Source of the DNA: Desulfocorpusculum sp964414345
GTDB lineage: Bacteria; Desulfobacterota; Desulfocorpusculales; Desulfocorpusculum
Reading direction: 5' to 3'
Length of the DNA: 64,000 nucleotides
Assembly (NCBI GenBank): GCA_964414345.1
Contig: CAYPWF010000011.1
Location: 1 to 64,000, forward strand
The notes under the pieces were generated by a model. It was not told where the DNA came from. It was given only the letters and a program-made list of their open reading frames with translations, and did no database searches. Below, piece by piece: positions 15,779 to 24,903 of this stretch; position 1 is the first letter of the stretch; every line of letters starts with the position of its first letter. Both the position numbers and the translations under genes were made by a program.

Positions 15779-18319
15779 ATGGCAGAATTAAGTTCCTCAC
15801 AGGAGAATCCCTCGCCAGATCGGAGGCCGTCAATGCGCATTATAAGGATGAATAATGGTTCCTGGGAGCTGGAAGGGCTCGGAATTGGGTTCGGGGCCAT
15901 GCGGCTCAGAACTCGCTTGCTGGTTGCCTTGATCCCTTCCGTGATCTTGGTGCTTGCCCTCACAGGATATATCACCCATTGGTTTTCCAACCGGTTTCTG
16001 AACGAGGCACTGGACAGAAACGTGGCCACCCAGACCCTGGGGATGGCCCACGAGTTGGAGATATTTCTTCACCAGTGCAGGGAGGATCTGCTGGTCATGG
16101 CCCAGCAACCCGTGGGGCAGACCGAGCTGCTCAAGACCGTGCAGGCCAGGAAAACAGCCCGTGGGTACACTTACAGGGAGGTGGCCTTCATCTCCAATAA
16201 GCCAAAGGAGAACGTGTTGTTGCTGGACATAGGTCAGGGAGCTGTGGCAGTCAGATCCCAGGATTTGGCCTCGGTGAGGCCCAGTCCCCTCAATATCTTG
16301 GAGAGGATGGGGGAGATGAGGCGCGATGCGGTGTGGGTATCGGACATCCTGCAAGTGACCTATCCCCCTTCTGCGGATGGATCGGTTACCCAGCCCATCA
16401 CCACACAGCTCATCAGATTCGCAACCCCATATTTCGGGGAGGGCACCTCCCCCAGGGGAGTGTTGGTGGTTGGGGTGGATGTCAGGCAGTTGCGAGAAGT
16501 CCTTTCCCTTTTCAACTCACCGCGCTCCCCGCTTTTTGCCTTTGTGAGAAGCCCGGAGCCTCGTCACAGCTTCCTGTTTGACAGGGAGGGGTGGATTCTG
16601 TTCCAGTCAGAGGGGCCGGAGGACCAGGCAAAGGAACTCTCCGTGGATCTGGCCAGGGCCGACCTCTCAGGCACCTATGGAAGGCCGGGGCTGGACAGCG
16701 CCTTCAAACCCAATGGGGAGCACAACCACTACTGGAACATGGTGCAGGAGGTGCTTGCAGGGCAGCACGGTGTGATTCGCCTGGGGGGCTCCTCCGGGGG
16801 GGCAGCCTCATCGCAGGGGTATGCGCCCGTTAGGTTCACCCAGGCCCCGGAGAATCAGCCTGTCATCCTTTTTGGCATCTCTTTTGTGGACCGCAGCCGG
16901 CTCCCTCTCTGGGCAGGTTACCGGCAGATAGACGTGATGTTCGTGATTACCCTGGTTTCCATTTTGGCTATCTCCCTGGTCATATTCGCCGTAAGCGAGG
17001 CCCTCACCAGGCCCATCCTGCGCATGGCCGGCCGTGTGAGGGAGATGGTGGAGGCAGGCAGCCTGGAGGAGGTGGATGTGGATGCCCGGGACTACGAGAC
17101 CAGGGTACTCAAAGCTGCCATCAACCAGATGATTCGCACCCTCAGGGAACAGATAGCCCAGATAAAGGCGAGGGACCAGCAGCTGGAGCTGGAACGGCAA
17201 AGGGAGAAGGTCAGACTCGAGGAGGAAATCAGGGCACTCAAGAGCCAAGGTCTTGCGCCCCAGCTCAAGGAAATCGTGGGGGTGGGTCCCCTCATGGATC
17301 AACTCAGGGCAGAGGTCCTCAAGGCCGCCAGCGTGGACGTTGACGTGCTGATCATCGGGGAGTCAGGCACCGGCAAGCAGCTCATTGCAGAGGCAATCCA
17401 CGGAAACAGCTCAAGGAGCCAGGGGCCATTCGTATCCATCAACTGTGGGGCCCTGGAGGAGAGCCTCCTCATGGATTCCCTCTTCGGCCACATAAAAGGC
17501 GCTTTCACGGAGGCCAGGGAGGACCGCAAGGGAGCCTTTCTGGCCGCCAACGGAGGGACTCTTTTCCTGAACGAGATCGGCACCGCGTCCCCCAACGTGC
17601 AACAGGCTCTCCTGAGGGCCATATCAATGCGCAAGGTGCGTCCTCTGGGAAGCGACAGAGAACTGGACGTGGACGTGAGACTCATAGCCGCGTCCAACGT
17701 GGATCTCAAGGAACTGATCGAGCAAGGCCTCTTCAGGGAGGATCTGTACTACAGGTTGGAGGTGCTCACCATAAGGACCCCTCCCCTGAGGGAACACAGG
17801 GAGAGCATCCCGGTGCTGGTGGATCACTTCCTGAGGGAGGCGGGCAGGCTCATGAACAAGGAAGGCATGGGCCTCAGCCGTGGGGCCTTGGAGAAACTGA
17901 AGAACCACAACTGGGCGGGAAATGTGAGAGAGCTAATGAACTGCGTCACAAGGGCAGTTGCCATGGCAGGGGGCAACCTCATACAGGCCGAGGACATACG
18001 TCTGGGCGAGACCGGGATCAGGAGATCCGATTCCATGGAGGCCATCCCTTTGCTGCAGCCGGTGTCCCAAGCGACATCACATCCCATGGTGCCCCTGGAC
18101 CTGAACCACAGGCAGCGAAGGGCCTGGCACTTGATCCAGAAACAGGGCCGCATAAGCAGATCAGACTACCAGGAGATCTTCGACAACAAACTTCCTCCCA
18201 GAACAGCCCTTTACGACCTCCAGGACCTTGTGGCCAGAGGGTTCTTGCGCAAGGTTGGCAAGGGCCCGGCCACGCAATATGAGCTGGACAATCGCGCAGA
18301 ATCAAGCAAAGAAGCGTGA
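15779..18319 (+). CDS. Membrane-bound AAA+ regulator with degenerate sigma54-activator motifs
   Basis: 846 residues from the ATG at 15779; the ATG at 15899 is also possible because the first helix follows it directly. Order: TM (about 43-65), a Cache-like extracytoplasmic domain of about 320 residues, TM (about 386-408), a HAMP-like linker and coiled coil (to about 500), an AAA+ domain, and a C-terminal winged helix. Walker A is intact (GESGTGKQL). GAFTGA is GAFTEA (residues 574-579), and Walker B is FLNEIG with Asn598 in place of the usual Asp. The FREDLYYRL segment is retained. The C-terminus is not the usual Fis helix-turn-helix but resembles winged helices with RTALYDLQDLVARGFL. It is divergent from the damaged TauE operon and probably regulates it; mechanism uncertain. 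Confidence 0.8.
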   Translation: MAELSSSQENPSPDRRPSMRIIRMNNGSWELEGLGIGFGAMRLRTRLLVALIPSVILVLALTGYITHWFSNRFLNEALDRNVATQTLGMAHELEIFLHQCREDLLVMAQQPVGQTELLKTVQARKTARGYTYREVAFISNKPKENVLLLDIGQGAVAVRSQDLASVRPSPLNILERMGEMRRDAVWVSDILQVTYPPSADGSVTQPITTQLIRFATPYFGEGTSPRGVLVVGVDVRQLREVLSLFNSPRSPLFAFVRSPEPRHSFLFDREGWILFQSEGPEDQAKELSVDLARADLSGTYGRPGLDSAFKPNGEHNHYWNMVQEVLAGQHGVIRLGGSSGGAASSQGYAPVRFTQAPENQPVILFGISFVDRSRLPLWAGYRQIDVMFVITLVSILAISLVIFAVSEALTRPILRMAGRVREMVEAGSLEEVDVDARDYETRVLKAAINQMIRTLREQIAQIKARDQQLELERQREKVRLEEEIRALKSQGLAPQLKEIVGVGPLMDQLRAEVLKAASVDVDVLIIGESGTGKQLIAEAIHGNSSRSQGPFVSINCGALEESLLMDSLFGHIKGAFTEAREDRKGAFLAANGGTLFLNEIGTASPNVQQALLRAISMRKVRPLGSDRELDVDVRLIAASNVDLKELIEQGLFREDLYYRLEVLTIRTPPLREHRESIPVLVDHFLREAGRLMNKEGMGLSRGALEKLKNHNWAGNVRELMNCVTRAVAMAGGNLIQAEDIRLGETGIRRSDSMEAIPLLQPVSQATSHPMVPLDLNHRQRRAWHLIQKQGRISRSDYQEIFDNKLPPRTALYDLQDLVARGFLRKVGKGPATQYELDNRAESSKEA

Positions 18320-18353
18320 CTGGACTCGCGCCCTTTGCACTGAAGGTGGGAAA

Positions 18354-19457
18354 ATGTGGAGACTCTTGAGAAGGCGCCCCAAAGTCAAGGCCCTTCAGCA
18401 AGAGCCGGGGGAACTCTTCCGAAGGAAGTATGCCCTGTTCCAGGAACTCCTGGCCTCCAATGCCGAGAACCTGGATCTCATAGCCGACATGGAGGAGAAG
18501 CTCAGGGGGGATGCGGTCTTCGGCATGGCCTACGTTCGCGCAGCCGGGGCTCGGGCCTTGTTTCATGCCCATCGCATGGTGAGGGCCCTCGAGGGCCTCT
18601 CAGGGGGGGCTACTCCGCGCTGTCGCCCGTTTTGGAGGAGCTGAGTCGGAGAATACGGGAGGAGATCCAGGCCACAACTCCAGTGGAGACCACGGATCTG
18701 GTTCTGCCCTACGAGAGTATCGACCGGACTTTCCTTGACGCTGTAGGTGGCAAGAACGCCAACCTGGGTGAGGTGAGAAACAAGGTCGGGCTAAGAGTGC
18801 CAGAGGGCTTTGCAATTACCACAGCCGCCTTTCATCTGTTCATGGAAGGCAACGATCTCAAGGAGGAGATCTCCAAGCTCCAGATGGAGATAAGGCACGA
18901 TGACCCACAGAGCTTGGCCAACATGAGCGAGGAAATACAGAGGAGGATCCTCCTGGCAAAGATCCCGGGGAGATTGGAGCAGGCCATCCTGCAAGGCTAT
19001 GAGAGATGTTTCGGGAGGGCGGAAGTTCGAATCTCCATGAGAAGCAGCGCCACAGGGGAGGACACAGGAGGGCTATCCTTTGCAGGGCAGTACCTCTCTT
19101 CCCTCAACGTCCCACCACAGCGGATTCTCCAGACCTACAAGATAATCTTGGGGAGCCTTTACACCCCGAGGGCCATCTCCTACAGGCTTCACAAGGGCAT
19201 AAGGGACGAGGACCAGGCCATGGCCGTGGCCTGCTTGCGCATGGTGGAGGCAAGGGCCAGCGGGGTCATGTATAGCCTCAATCCCTCGGATCTCGAGGAC
19301 AATCGCATATGGATAAGCGCGGTATGGGGTCTGGACCCCTATGCGGTGGGGGGGGGGTCATCACCCCCGAGACCTTTAAGGTTGAGCGAACCCCTGATGG
19401 ATCCGGCATTGAAATACAGGTTTCGCACAAGCCGGTGATGCTTCTTTGCAGGCCTGA
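18354..19457 (+). pseudogene. Truncated, frameshifted dikinase-like gene
   Basis: The frame starts at ATG 18354 (GGTGGG upstream), 34 bp after the regulator. Its first 85 residues resemble the helical N-terminus of the protein at 4875-7556. The frame shifts at a G7 run (18603-18609) and continues with AVGGKNANLGEVRNKVG and RISMRSSATGEDTGGLSFAGQ of the ATP-grasp domain. It shifts again at a G10 run (19348-19357), then reads GGVITPETFKVERTPDG and on to LLCRPEG near 19457. There similarity stops and antisense receiver sequence begins. The second half of the ATP-grasp, the His domain and the C-terminal domain are missing. Clearly non-functional. Confidence 0.8.
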
Positions 19458-19765
19458 GGGGTGCACGGGTTTCACCAGGTAGTAGTCGAATACCCCCAGG
19501 GCCACCTCTTCCCTGGCCTCCTGGTCGCTGCCACGCCCGGTGAGAAGAATCACTTGCACCTCCCTGAGCCTGGCGGATTCTCTTGAGCACTTCCAGACCG
19601 CCCATGCCTGGAAGCAGCACATCCAGCACAACCACATGGGCGGCTTCCGAATCCAGGGCCTGCAAGGCCTCCTCTCCGCTCAGGGCCACCCTGGCCCGGA
19701 TACCCCTCCAGTGTGGTGACGAATTCCTCCTCGTCATCCACCAGAAGCAGCCTGCATGGCTCCAT
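19436..19765 (-). pseudogene. Receiver-domain relic
   Basis: The ATG at 19765 has AAGGGAGCGG upstream and encodes LLLVDDEEEFVTTLE. The frame then loses about 20 bases and shifts to ARVALSGEEALQAL and VVVLDVLLPGMGGLEVLKRI. It shifts again to EVQVILLTGRGSDQEA and FDYYLVKPVHPSG. All receiver signature residues can be followed across three frames, so this was a stand-alone receiver like those at 4474 and 12615. Its 3' end abuts the truncated dikinase-like relic tail to tail near 19450. It overlaps the kinase relic by 32 bp, as in an operon. Confidence 0.75.
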
Positions 19766-20265
19766 TTCCGCTCCCTTCGGTCTGGGGTGCCCTCAGAGGC
19801 AGCAAGACTTTGAAACTGGTCCCAACCCCGAGCTTGCTCTTCACCTGGATCCCTTCCCGGTCTATGAGCCCCAGATCCACGAAACCTCCCAGCTCTTTCT
19901 TCATGACCTGGAAGATCCTGTGCAACCCACGCTCATCGGCCAGCTCCTCTCACGAGTAGGCCGAGGCGATGAAGCCCAGGGCCGAGAGCCGCTCGGTCAA
20001 GAAGAGCTCAAAGGAATGCTTGGTGCGATTGACCAGGATTCGCAGAGGCTGCACCAGCTCCGCCTCTGGAACTGGTGGTAGTTGAATGCAGCCAGAAGAA
20101 CTAGGGGTTAAGTGATGCCCGGGATGCCAAGCAAGATCATATTCCTGCGAAGCCGCCTGTAGCGCCTGGGGCTTTCGGTATAATCAGTGAAATCCTTTAG
20201 CTCCCGTGTGAGGCTTTCCGCCCACCGGGCCAGACCGCTAAGCAGAGGAATAAGTTCTCCTGCGT
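19734..20265 (-). pseudogene. Histidine kinase relic with internal deletion
   Basis: Minus-strand frames give a kinase N-terminus (RWAESLTRELKDFTDY, then a hydrophobic helix, then TKHSFELFLTERLSALGF and RGLHRIFQVMKKELGGFVDL of a Cache-type sensor). These are followed directly by the end of an ATPase domain (VKSKLGVGTSFKVLLPL). The rest of the sensor, the second helix, the phospho-acceptor His and most of the ATPase are missing. There are also an in-frame TAA near 20108, an in-frame TGA near 19952 and at least one frame change. The join reads GIQVKSK, consistent with recombination at a short shared IQV-coding stretch. The start is uncertain. Confidence 0.7.
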
Positions 20266-20273
20266 CACCTTTT

Positions 20274-20690
20274 TCAGTGGCCTCCAGTGGCCAGGATGCC
20301 AGAGGCGGCCAGGATCAGGACCAGCACCTCTGTGGTGGCTATCGCTGCGAAAATCCACCTCTTCTGGGCCACGTACGCGGGAATGAGAGTCAGGAAGCAC
20401 AGCACCGTGAGCCCGGCCAGAAACACGATTCCCACAAAGTTCAGGAAATCCCCCTTCCCCAGAAGCGTTACCCAGCCCCATCCCAGGGGAATGCCCGAGC
20501 CCTCCACGTACTTGCCCACAGGCTCAGCCCAGCACTGGCTTATGCGCTGAAGGGGCACGTGTGGCTCTAAGAGCCCAAAAACATAAAGAAAGTAAGTGAG
20601 GATCATGACGAAGATACCCAGCCAGCAGCCATAGAACAGGATGTTGGCGTAAAGGATCTGCTCCCTGGGAGTCTCTATCTCTTGTGACAT
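20274..20690 (-). CDS. Four-TM membrane protein beside TauE
   Basis: 138 residues with about four hydrophobic helices (near 22-42, 84-104, 108-128, plus a weaker one). ATG start with CAGGAGGTGAGCC upstream; it begins 15 bp after the TauE stop. The loop between helices 1 and 2 holds a tryptophan- and glycine-rich segment (GSGIPLGWGWVTLLGKGD). Family not recognised. It is co-transcribed with the TauE gene, as are small membrane proteins beside each of the other TauE genes. An accessory permease subunit is a reasonable inference. Confidence 0.7.
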   Translation of the reverse strand: MSQEIETPREQILYANILFYGCWLGIFVMILTYFLYVFGLLEPHVPLQRISQCWAEPVGKYVEGSGIPLGWGWVTLLGKGDFLNFVGIVFLAGLTVLCFLTLIPAYVAQKRWIFAAIATTEVLVLILAASGILATGGH

Positions 20691-20705
20691 GGCTCACCTC
20701 CTGGC

Positions 20706-21650
20706 TCAGAGACCCAGGCCCTTCCAGAGGGACCTGAGGCCGGCAAAAAGGAGCACCCCTATGACCAGATACCGGATCATCTTTGGCTTGGCAATGGCCA
20801 GGATCCTCACCCCCACGAAGGAGCCCAGCATGAGCCCGACGATTGAGGGGATGGCCATCAGGGGGATCACGCAGCCCTGGTTCAGGTAGACCCACGCAGC
20901 CGAGGTATCTGTGATGGAGAGGAGGAACTTGCTTGTTCCCACCGCGATCTTGAGGGGGACCCCCATGAGTAGGTTCAGCACAGGCACGTTGGCCCAACCA
21001 GCCCCCAAGCCGAACATCCCGGCCATCACACCTATGATGATGAACAGGAAAAGCCCTGGAAGGGTGCGGTGGGTCTTCCACTCCACCAGCTCCCCGGTAT
21101 ACTCCTGGTAAGCACCCGACATGCCCAGGGCCATTCCGATCGGGTCCTGGGCACCCACCTGCGGCCTCTCCACGTTCTTGGAGGCCAGCAAAAGGATGGC
21201 AATGAACACGATGGTGCCGCCCAAACAGATCTGCACGACATTGGTGGGCAGGGCCAGCCCCACAAAGGCCCCCAGGATGGCGCAGCTGGAGGCTATCACG
21301 GCCACCGGGAGGGCCAGCCTCAGGCTGGCCAGGTTACGCCTCAAGAGCCCTGGGCCGGCTGCCAGAGCCCCTGCCAGGGCAACCAGCAGACCAGCCCCTC
21401 TCACGAAGTCGAGATGAAAGGGGAAGAACCCGCTCACAAGCGGCACGTACAGGACCCCTCCTCCCACCCCGGCCAGAACCGCTATTACACCCAGCATTAA
21501 GCAAAAGAAGAATAGCACGAGGGGCCATAACCACCAGGGGGTTGAGGCGGGTGTCTCGGCGCACTCAGCTGCGAAGCACTCTGCCCCCTGTGTTGCCGCC
21601 CAGGCCGCCACAACTCCAGCCACGAGTAGCCACCTTCTCCATCCTCCCAT
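20706..21650 (-). CDS. TauE/SafE family permease with N-terminal signal-like segment
   Basis: 314 residues. The ATG at 21650 is chosen because GGAGG lies 8 bases upstream; upstream extensions lack such a site. An extra N-terminal helix (WLLVAGVVAAWAA) with an Ala-rich cleavage-like site and a Cys-containing loop precedes the permease core. The TauE hallmarks are diverged: AVLAGVGGGVLYVPLVS and AGMFGLGAGWANVPVLN. About eight core helices. It is the third TauE in the window, followed by the four-TM protein at 20274 and preceded upstream by the NtrC/kinase pair. The substrate is unknown; anion or organosulfur export is the family expectation. Confidence 0.85.
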   Translation of the reverse strand: MGGWRRWLLVAGVVAAWAATQGAECFAAECAETPASTPWWLWPLVLFFFCLMLGVIAVLAGVGGGVLYVPLVSGFFPFHLDFVRGAGLLVALAGALAAGPGLLRRNLASLRLALPVAVIASSCAILGAFVGLALPTNVVQICLGGTIVFIAILLLASKNVERPQVGAQDPIGMALGMSGAYQEYTGELVEWKTHRTLPGLFLFIIIGVMAGMFGLGAGWANVPVLNLLMGVPLKIAVGTSKFLLSITDTSAAWVYLNQGCVIPLMAIPSIVGLMLGSFVGVRILAIAKPKMIRYLVIGVLLFAGLRSLWKGLGL

Positions 21651-21854
21651 TTGCAACCTCCGCGCAGCACAAGCCACCTCTTCCAGGTCACTCCCTTTAA
21701 TGGCTGAGCATCCCAGGGGCTCCTCCCTGTGCTCCAGACTTTGGTGAGAGCCATGGGAAATTCCAGCACAGTTCATTATTGCAGAGCCTAAATCGGCGGA
21801 AACGTATCAAAGGCACAGCACAACGTCAAGGGGGGATGGTTGGAGTGGTGACTC

Positions 21855-23255
21855 TCAGGAAGGCTGCCTTCCGGTCTCCTCCTCCTGGGCCTGGCCGGGA
21901 GGCTCCAGGCAGTATTGTTTTATCTTTCTCCAGAGGGAGACCCGGTCTATGCCCAGGATCTCCGCGGCTCGAGTTCTGTTCCACTTGGTGTGTTGGAGCA
22001 CCCAGCGGATGTAGTCCCTCTCTGCCTCCTCCAGTGTGGGAAGCCCTCCTGCTTGGGATCTCAAGGCCCGGAATCGAAACAAGCTGAACTCTTGCGGCAG
22101 ATCCTTGGCTTCCAGCATGGGTCCCCTGCTGAGGGCCACCGCCCTCTCCATGACGTTTTCCAACTCCCTGACGTTGCCCGGGAACGGATAATTCATGAGA
22201 AGCTCCATCATCTCCTCGGTGATGCCTTTGATTTCTTTTCCCTGCTGGGATGAGAATCTGCGCAGGAAATGGTGGGCCAGAAGGGGGATGTCCTCCCTCC
22301 GTTGCGAGAGAGGCGGGACCTGAAGAGCCACCACGTTGAGCCTGAAATAAAGGTCTGAGCGGAATCTGCCCTCTTCCACCAGCCTTTTTAGGTCCTTGTT
22401 CGTGGCGGCAAGGACCCTCACGTCCACAGGAATGCTCACGGTTCCACCCACCCTCATGACAGCCCTTTCCTGGATAACCCTGAGAAGCCTTACCTGCATT
22501 GAATGGGGCATATCCCCGATCTCGTCCAGGAAGATGGTGCCTTTGTGAGCAGCCTCGAAGAGGCCAGGCTTGGCGGTGTGGGCACCAGTGAAAGCCTCCT
22601 TCTCGTGTCCGAAAAGCTCGTTGGCCAGAAGTTCTTCTGTGAAGGCCCCGCAATTCAGGGCCAGGAAACGCGCCCTGGATCGCCTGCTCAGCTGGTGGAT
22701 GGCCCTGGCCACGAGTTCCTTCCCGGTCCCGGTCTCCCCGACTATGAGAACATTGCAATCCGTTGGGGCTATCTGGCGCACTGTCTCCATGAGCTCTTGC
22801 ATGGGCTTGCTCTTCCCCACAATGGAGCCAACCCCGTCTCGTGCCTCCAGGTCCCTTCGCAGTTCCTGTACCTCGTCCTTGAGCCTTTTCTTCTCCAGGG
22901 CCTGTCTCACCAAAGCCCGCACCTCCTCTATCTTGTAGGGCTTTGGAATATAGTGGAACGCCCCCCTTTTCATGGCCTCGATGGCCGAGTCCACCGTGGC
23001 GTATCCGGTGATCATGATCACCTCGGTGTCTGGTCTTTCCTCCTTGGTGCGGGACAACACCTCCATGCCGTCCACCTTCTCCATGCGCAGGTCGGTCAGC
23101 ACCAAGTCATATTCGTCCCTCGAAAGTAGCTCCAAAGCCTGAGAGCCGCTTCCCACTGCTTCTATCTCGTACTGTTCCTTGGAGAGGATGTAGCGCAGGT
23201 TCTCCCTGGCCACATCCTCATCCTCCACTATGAGGATCCTGGGGCGTCTTGTCAT
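21855..23255 (-). CDS. NtrC-family sigma54-dependent response regulator
   Basis: 466 residues. Receiver (Asp55 in VLTDLRMEKVDG), AAA+ (GETGTGKEL, TIFLDEIGD, FRSDLYFRLNV) and a C-terminal Fis-type helix-turn-helix (RTRAAEILGIDRVSLWRKIKQ) are all present. The sigma54-contact loop reads EAFTGA rather than GAFTGA; the essential FTGA part is kept. The start overlaps the kinase region closely (kinase stop at 23259), so the two form a classical pair. It is intact, unlike the AAA+ regulator at 15779. It probably activates sigma54 promoters of the neighbouring TauE or stress genes. Confidence 0.92.
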   Translation of the reverse strand: MTRRPRILIVEDEDVARENLRYILSKEQYEIEAVGSGSQALELLSRDEYDLVLTDLRMEKVDGMEVLSRTKEERPDTEVIMITGYATVDSAIEAMKRGAFHYIPKPYKIEEVRALVRQALEKKRLKDEVQELRRDLEARDGVGSIVGKSKPMQELMETVRQIAPTDCNVLIVGETGTGKELVARAIHQLSRRSRARFLALNCGAFTEELLANELFGHEKEAFTGAHTAKPGLFEAAHKGTIFLDEIGDMPHSMQVRLLRVIQERAVMRVGGTVSIPVDVRVLAATNKDLKRLVEEGRFRSDLYFRLNVVALQVPPLSQRREDIPLLAHHFLRRFSSQQGKEIKGITEEMMELLMNYPFPGNVRELENVMERAVALSRGPMLEAKDLPQEFSLFRFRALRSQAGGLPTLEEAERDYIRWVLQHTKWNRTRAAEILGIDRVSLWRKIKQYCLEPPGQAQEEETGRQPS

Positions 23256-23258
23256 GGA

Positions 23259-24704
23259 TCAGGTCTCCTCGGGGACTGCTGTGGGAAGTTGCATCACCAC
23301 CTTGGTTCCCCTGCCCAGCTCGCTCTCTATCCATATCCTGCCGTTGTGTCTCTCCACTATACCGTACGTAACCGAAAGGCCCAGGCCAGTTCCCCTGCCC
23401 ACTTCCTTGGTGGTGAAAAAAGGATCAAAGACCCTTGGGAGAACCTCAGGGGGAATCCCGCTGCCTGTGTCCTCCACTTCCACAAGGATATGTCCCTGCA
23501 GCTCGGCCCTGCGCGCCCGAATTGTGACAGTCCCCTCGTCCTCTATGGCCTGGATTCCGTTCATGATCGTGTTGATGAAGGCTTGCTGCATCCTGGCTTT
23601 GTCGGCCTTCAAGGTTATCCCCGGCCCAACCTCGCTCCTTACCTGCACCCTCGGTGGCACATCCCCCTTGATGAGCTTCAAGGTGTCATCCACTACTTCT
23701 TTCAGATCCACGGGCCTTAGCTGGAATTCTCTTTGCCTTGAGAACTCCAGAAGGGCCCTTACTATGTCTCTGGCCTTCACCACCTGGTCCTCTATGGCAG
23801 CCAGCAGCTGTTTGTGGTGGTCCGAGAAGCTTTGGTCGGCCTCTTCCAAAAGAATCTGGCAGGAGGTGGAGATGTTGCTTAGTGGATTGTTCAGCTCATG
23901 GGCTACCCCGCTTGTGAGGGTGCCCAAAGCCGTCAACTTCTCTGTCCTTACCATCTGCTCCCTGCTCTCTTCAAGTTGCACCACCATCCTGTTGAATGCC
24001 CTCACCAAGGAGCTGATCTCGTCTTGCCCGGAATTCCACTCGATGGTCTCGAATCTTCCCTCGGCCACGTTTCGGGTGGCTTTCTCGATCACCGAGAGGG
24101 GCCTGACCACCTTGACCTCAAGCAGATAAACGATGAGCCCCCCGAAACAAACGGTACTCAAAAAAAACAGGCCGAACAGGATCCTATACCGACTCAGGAG
24201 AGCCTGGATCCCCACCCTCTCCCTTCCAGCCATGTACTCGGCCAGGCCGATGAGTTCCTGGCCAGTGGAGCGGATGGTGTTCACATGGGGTTGAAGCAGC
24301 TCCTCCCCGTCTGTGCCGGAACCCCCTCTGGATCTTGTTTCATGCACTATGGACAGGGAACGTCGGTACACCCAAGTGGTATCCCTCCACTGACTCCAGC
24401 CTGAGAAACCCATTGTTTCCTCAACTGCCTTGCGTTCTACCAACAAAATCTGTTCCACCTGTCCCAGGTACCTGAGAGCCTCCTGGAAGTCGGCCTCGTG
24501 GGCGTACAGGAAGTAATTTTTTTCGTAACGCCTTGCCTCGAGGGTCAAGTTCACCAAACCATCCGATAGGTTCAGGGAGAGGAGTTTTCCCTCGATCTGC
24601 ACAAAATAACTGTAACTCAGGGCCACAAACAGGCTCACGCCCAGGAAACAGGCTGCGAACCCAAGCACAAGCCGCACCCTGATCTTCCACATGGCCTTCC
24701 ACAT
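23259..24704 (-). CDS. Sensor histidine kinase (HAMP)
   Basis: 481 residues from the ATG at 24704, preceded by GAAGGAGCTTC; upstream ATGs to 24800 lack good sites. Order: TM (about 8-30), an extracytoplasmic helical region of about 150 residues, TM (about 180-200), HAMP (RPLSVIEKATRNVAEG), phospho-acceptor box SGVAHELNNPLSNIS, and an ATPase with NTIMNGIQAI, DTGSGIP and GRGTGLGLSV. All motifs are intact. Its stop lies 3 bp before the start of the NtrC-type regulator. The helical sensor suggests a four-helix-bundle ligand domain. Confidence 0.9.
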   Translation of the reverse strand: MWKAMWKIRVRLVLGFAACFLGVSLFVALSYSYFVQIEGKLLSLNLSDGLVNLTLEARRYEKNYFLYAHEADFQEALRYLGQVEQILLVERKAVEETMGFSGWSQWRDTTWVYRRSLSIVHETRSRGGSGTDGEELLQPHVNTIRSTGQELIGLAEYMAGRERVGIQALLSRYRILFGLFFLSTVCFGGLIVYLLEVKVVRPLSVIEKATRNVAEGRFETIEWNSGQDEISSLVRAFNRMVVQLEESREQMVRTEKLTALGTLTSGVAHELNNPLSNISTSCQILLEEADQSFSDHHKQLLAAIEDQVVKARDIVRALLEFSRQREFQLRPVDLKEVVDDTLKLIKGDVPPRVQVRSEVGPGITLKADKARMQQAFINTIMNGIQAIEDEGTVTIRARRAELQGHILVEVEDTGSGIPPEVLPRVFDPFFTTKEVGRGTGLGLSVTYGIVERHNGRIWIESELGRGTKVVMQLPTAVPEET

Positions 24705-24859
24705 GAAGCTCCTTCTCCCTCGGAAAGAAATGGCCTGGCAGGGGAACGTTGGAATTATCCCAAGGCGCTCCTGGAAGTGCAACATGTCTTTGGAGTGCAA
24801 AGAGTGGGCATGAAGACTTTAGGCCTCCGGCCTTGGTCTGAAAGCCTGGGAATTTTTTT

Positions 24860-24880
24860 GGGGCGGCCTTGAACCGCCCC
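24860..24880 (-). other. 7-bp stem-loop after TauE gene
   Basis: GGGGCGG, seven bases, CCGCCCC, starting about 24 bp downstream of the TauE stop at 24904. On the minus strand the stem is followed by a run of A, not T, so it is not a standard intrinsic terminator. It may shape expression between the permease and the kinase gene. Confidence 0.35.
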
Positions 24881-24903
24881 GTCGATGAGCTGCTGGGGTT
24901 GAC

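Noticed and set aside
15196..16029. 277-residue minus-strand frame spanning the divergent gap
   Set aside because: Only the part below 15525 is coding-like, and it belongs to the frameshifted gene-1 homologue; the remainder crosses the promoter region and is antisense to the regulator start.
22590..22625. EAFTGA in the NtrC-type regulator as a loss-of-function change
   Set aside because: The FTGA core, Walker B and Fis domain are intact, and variation at the first position is tolerated in the family; unlike GAFTEA in the other regulator it is not a strong anomaly.
24860..24880. Stem-loop after TauE as intrinsic terminator
   Set aside because: On the minus strand the stem is followed by A residues; the T run lies on the wrong side.
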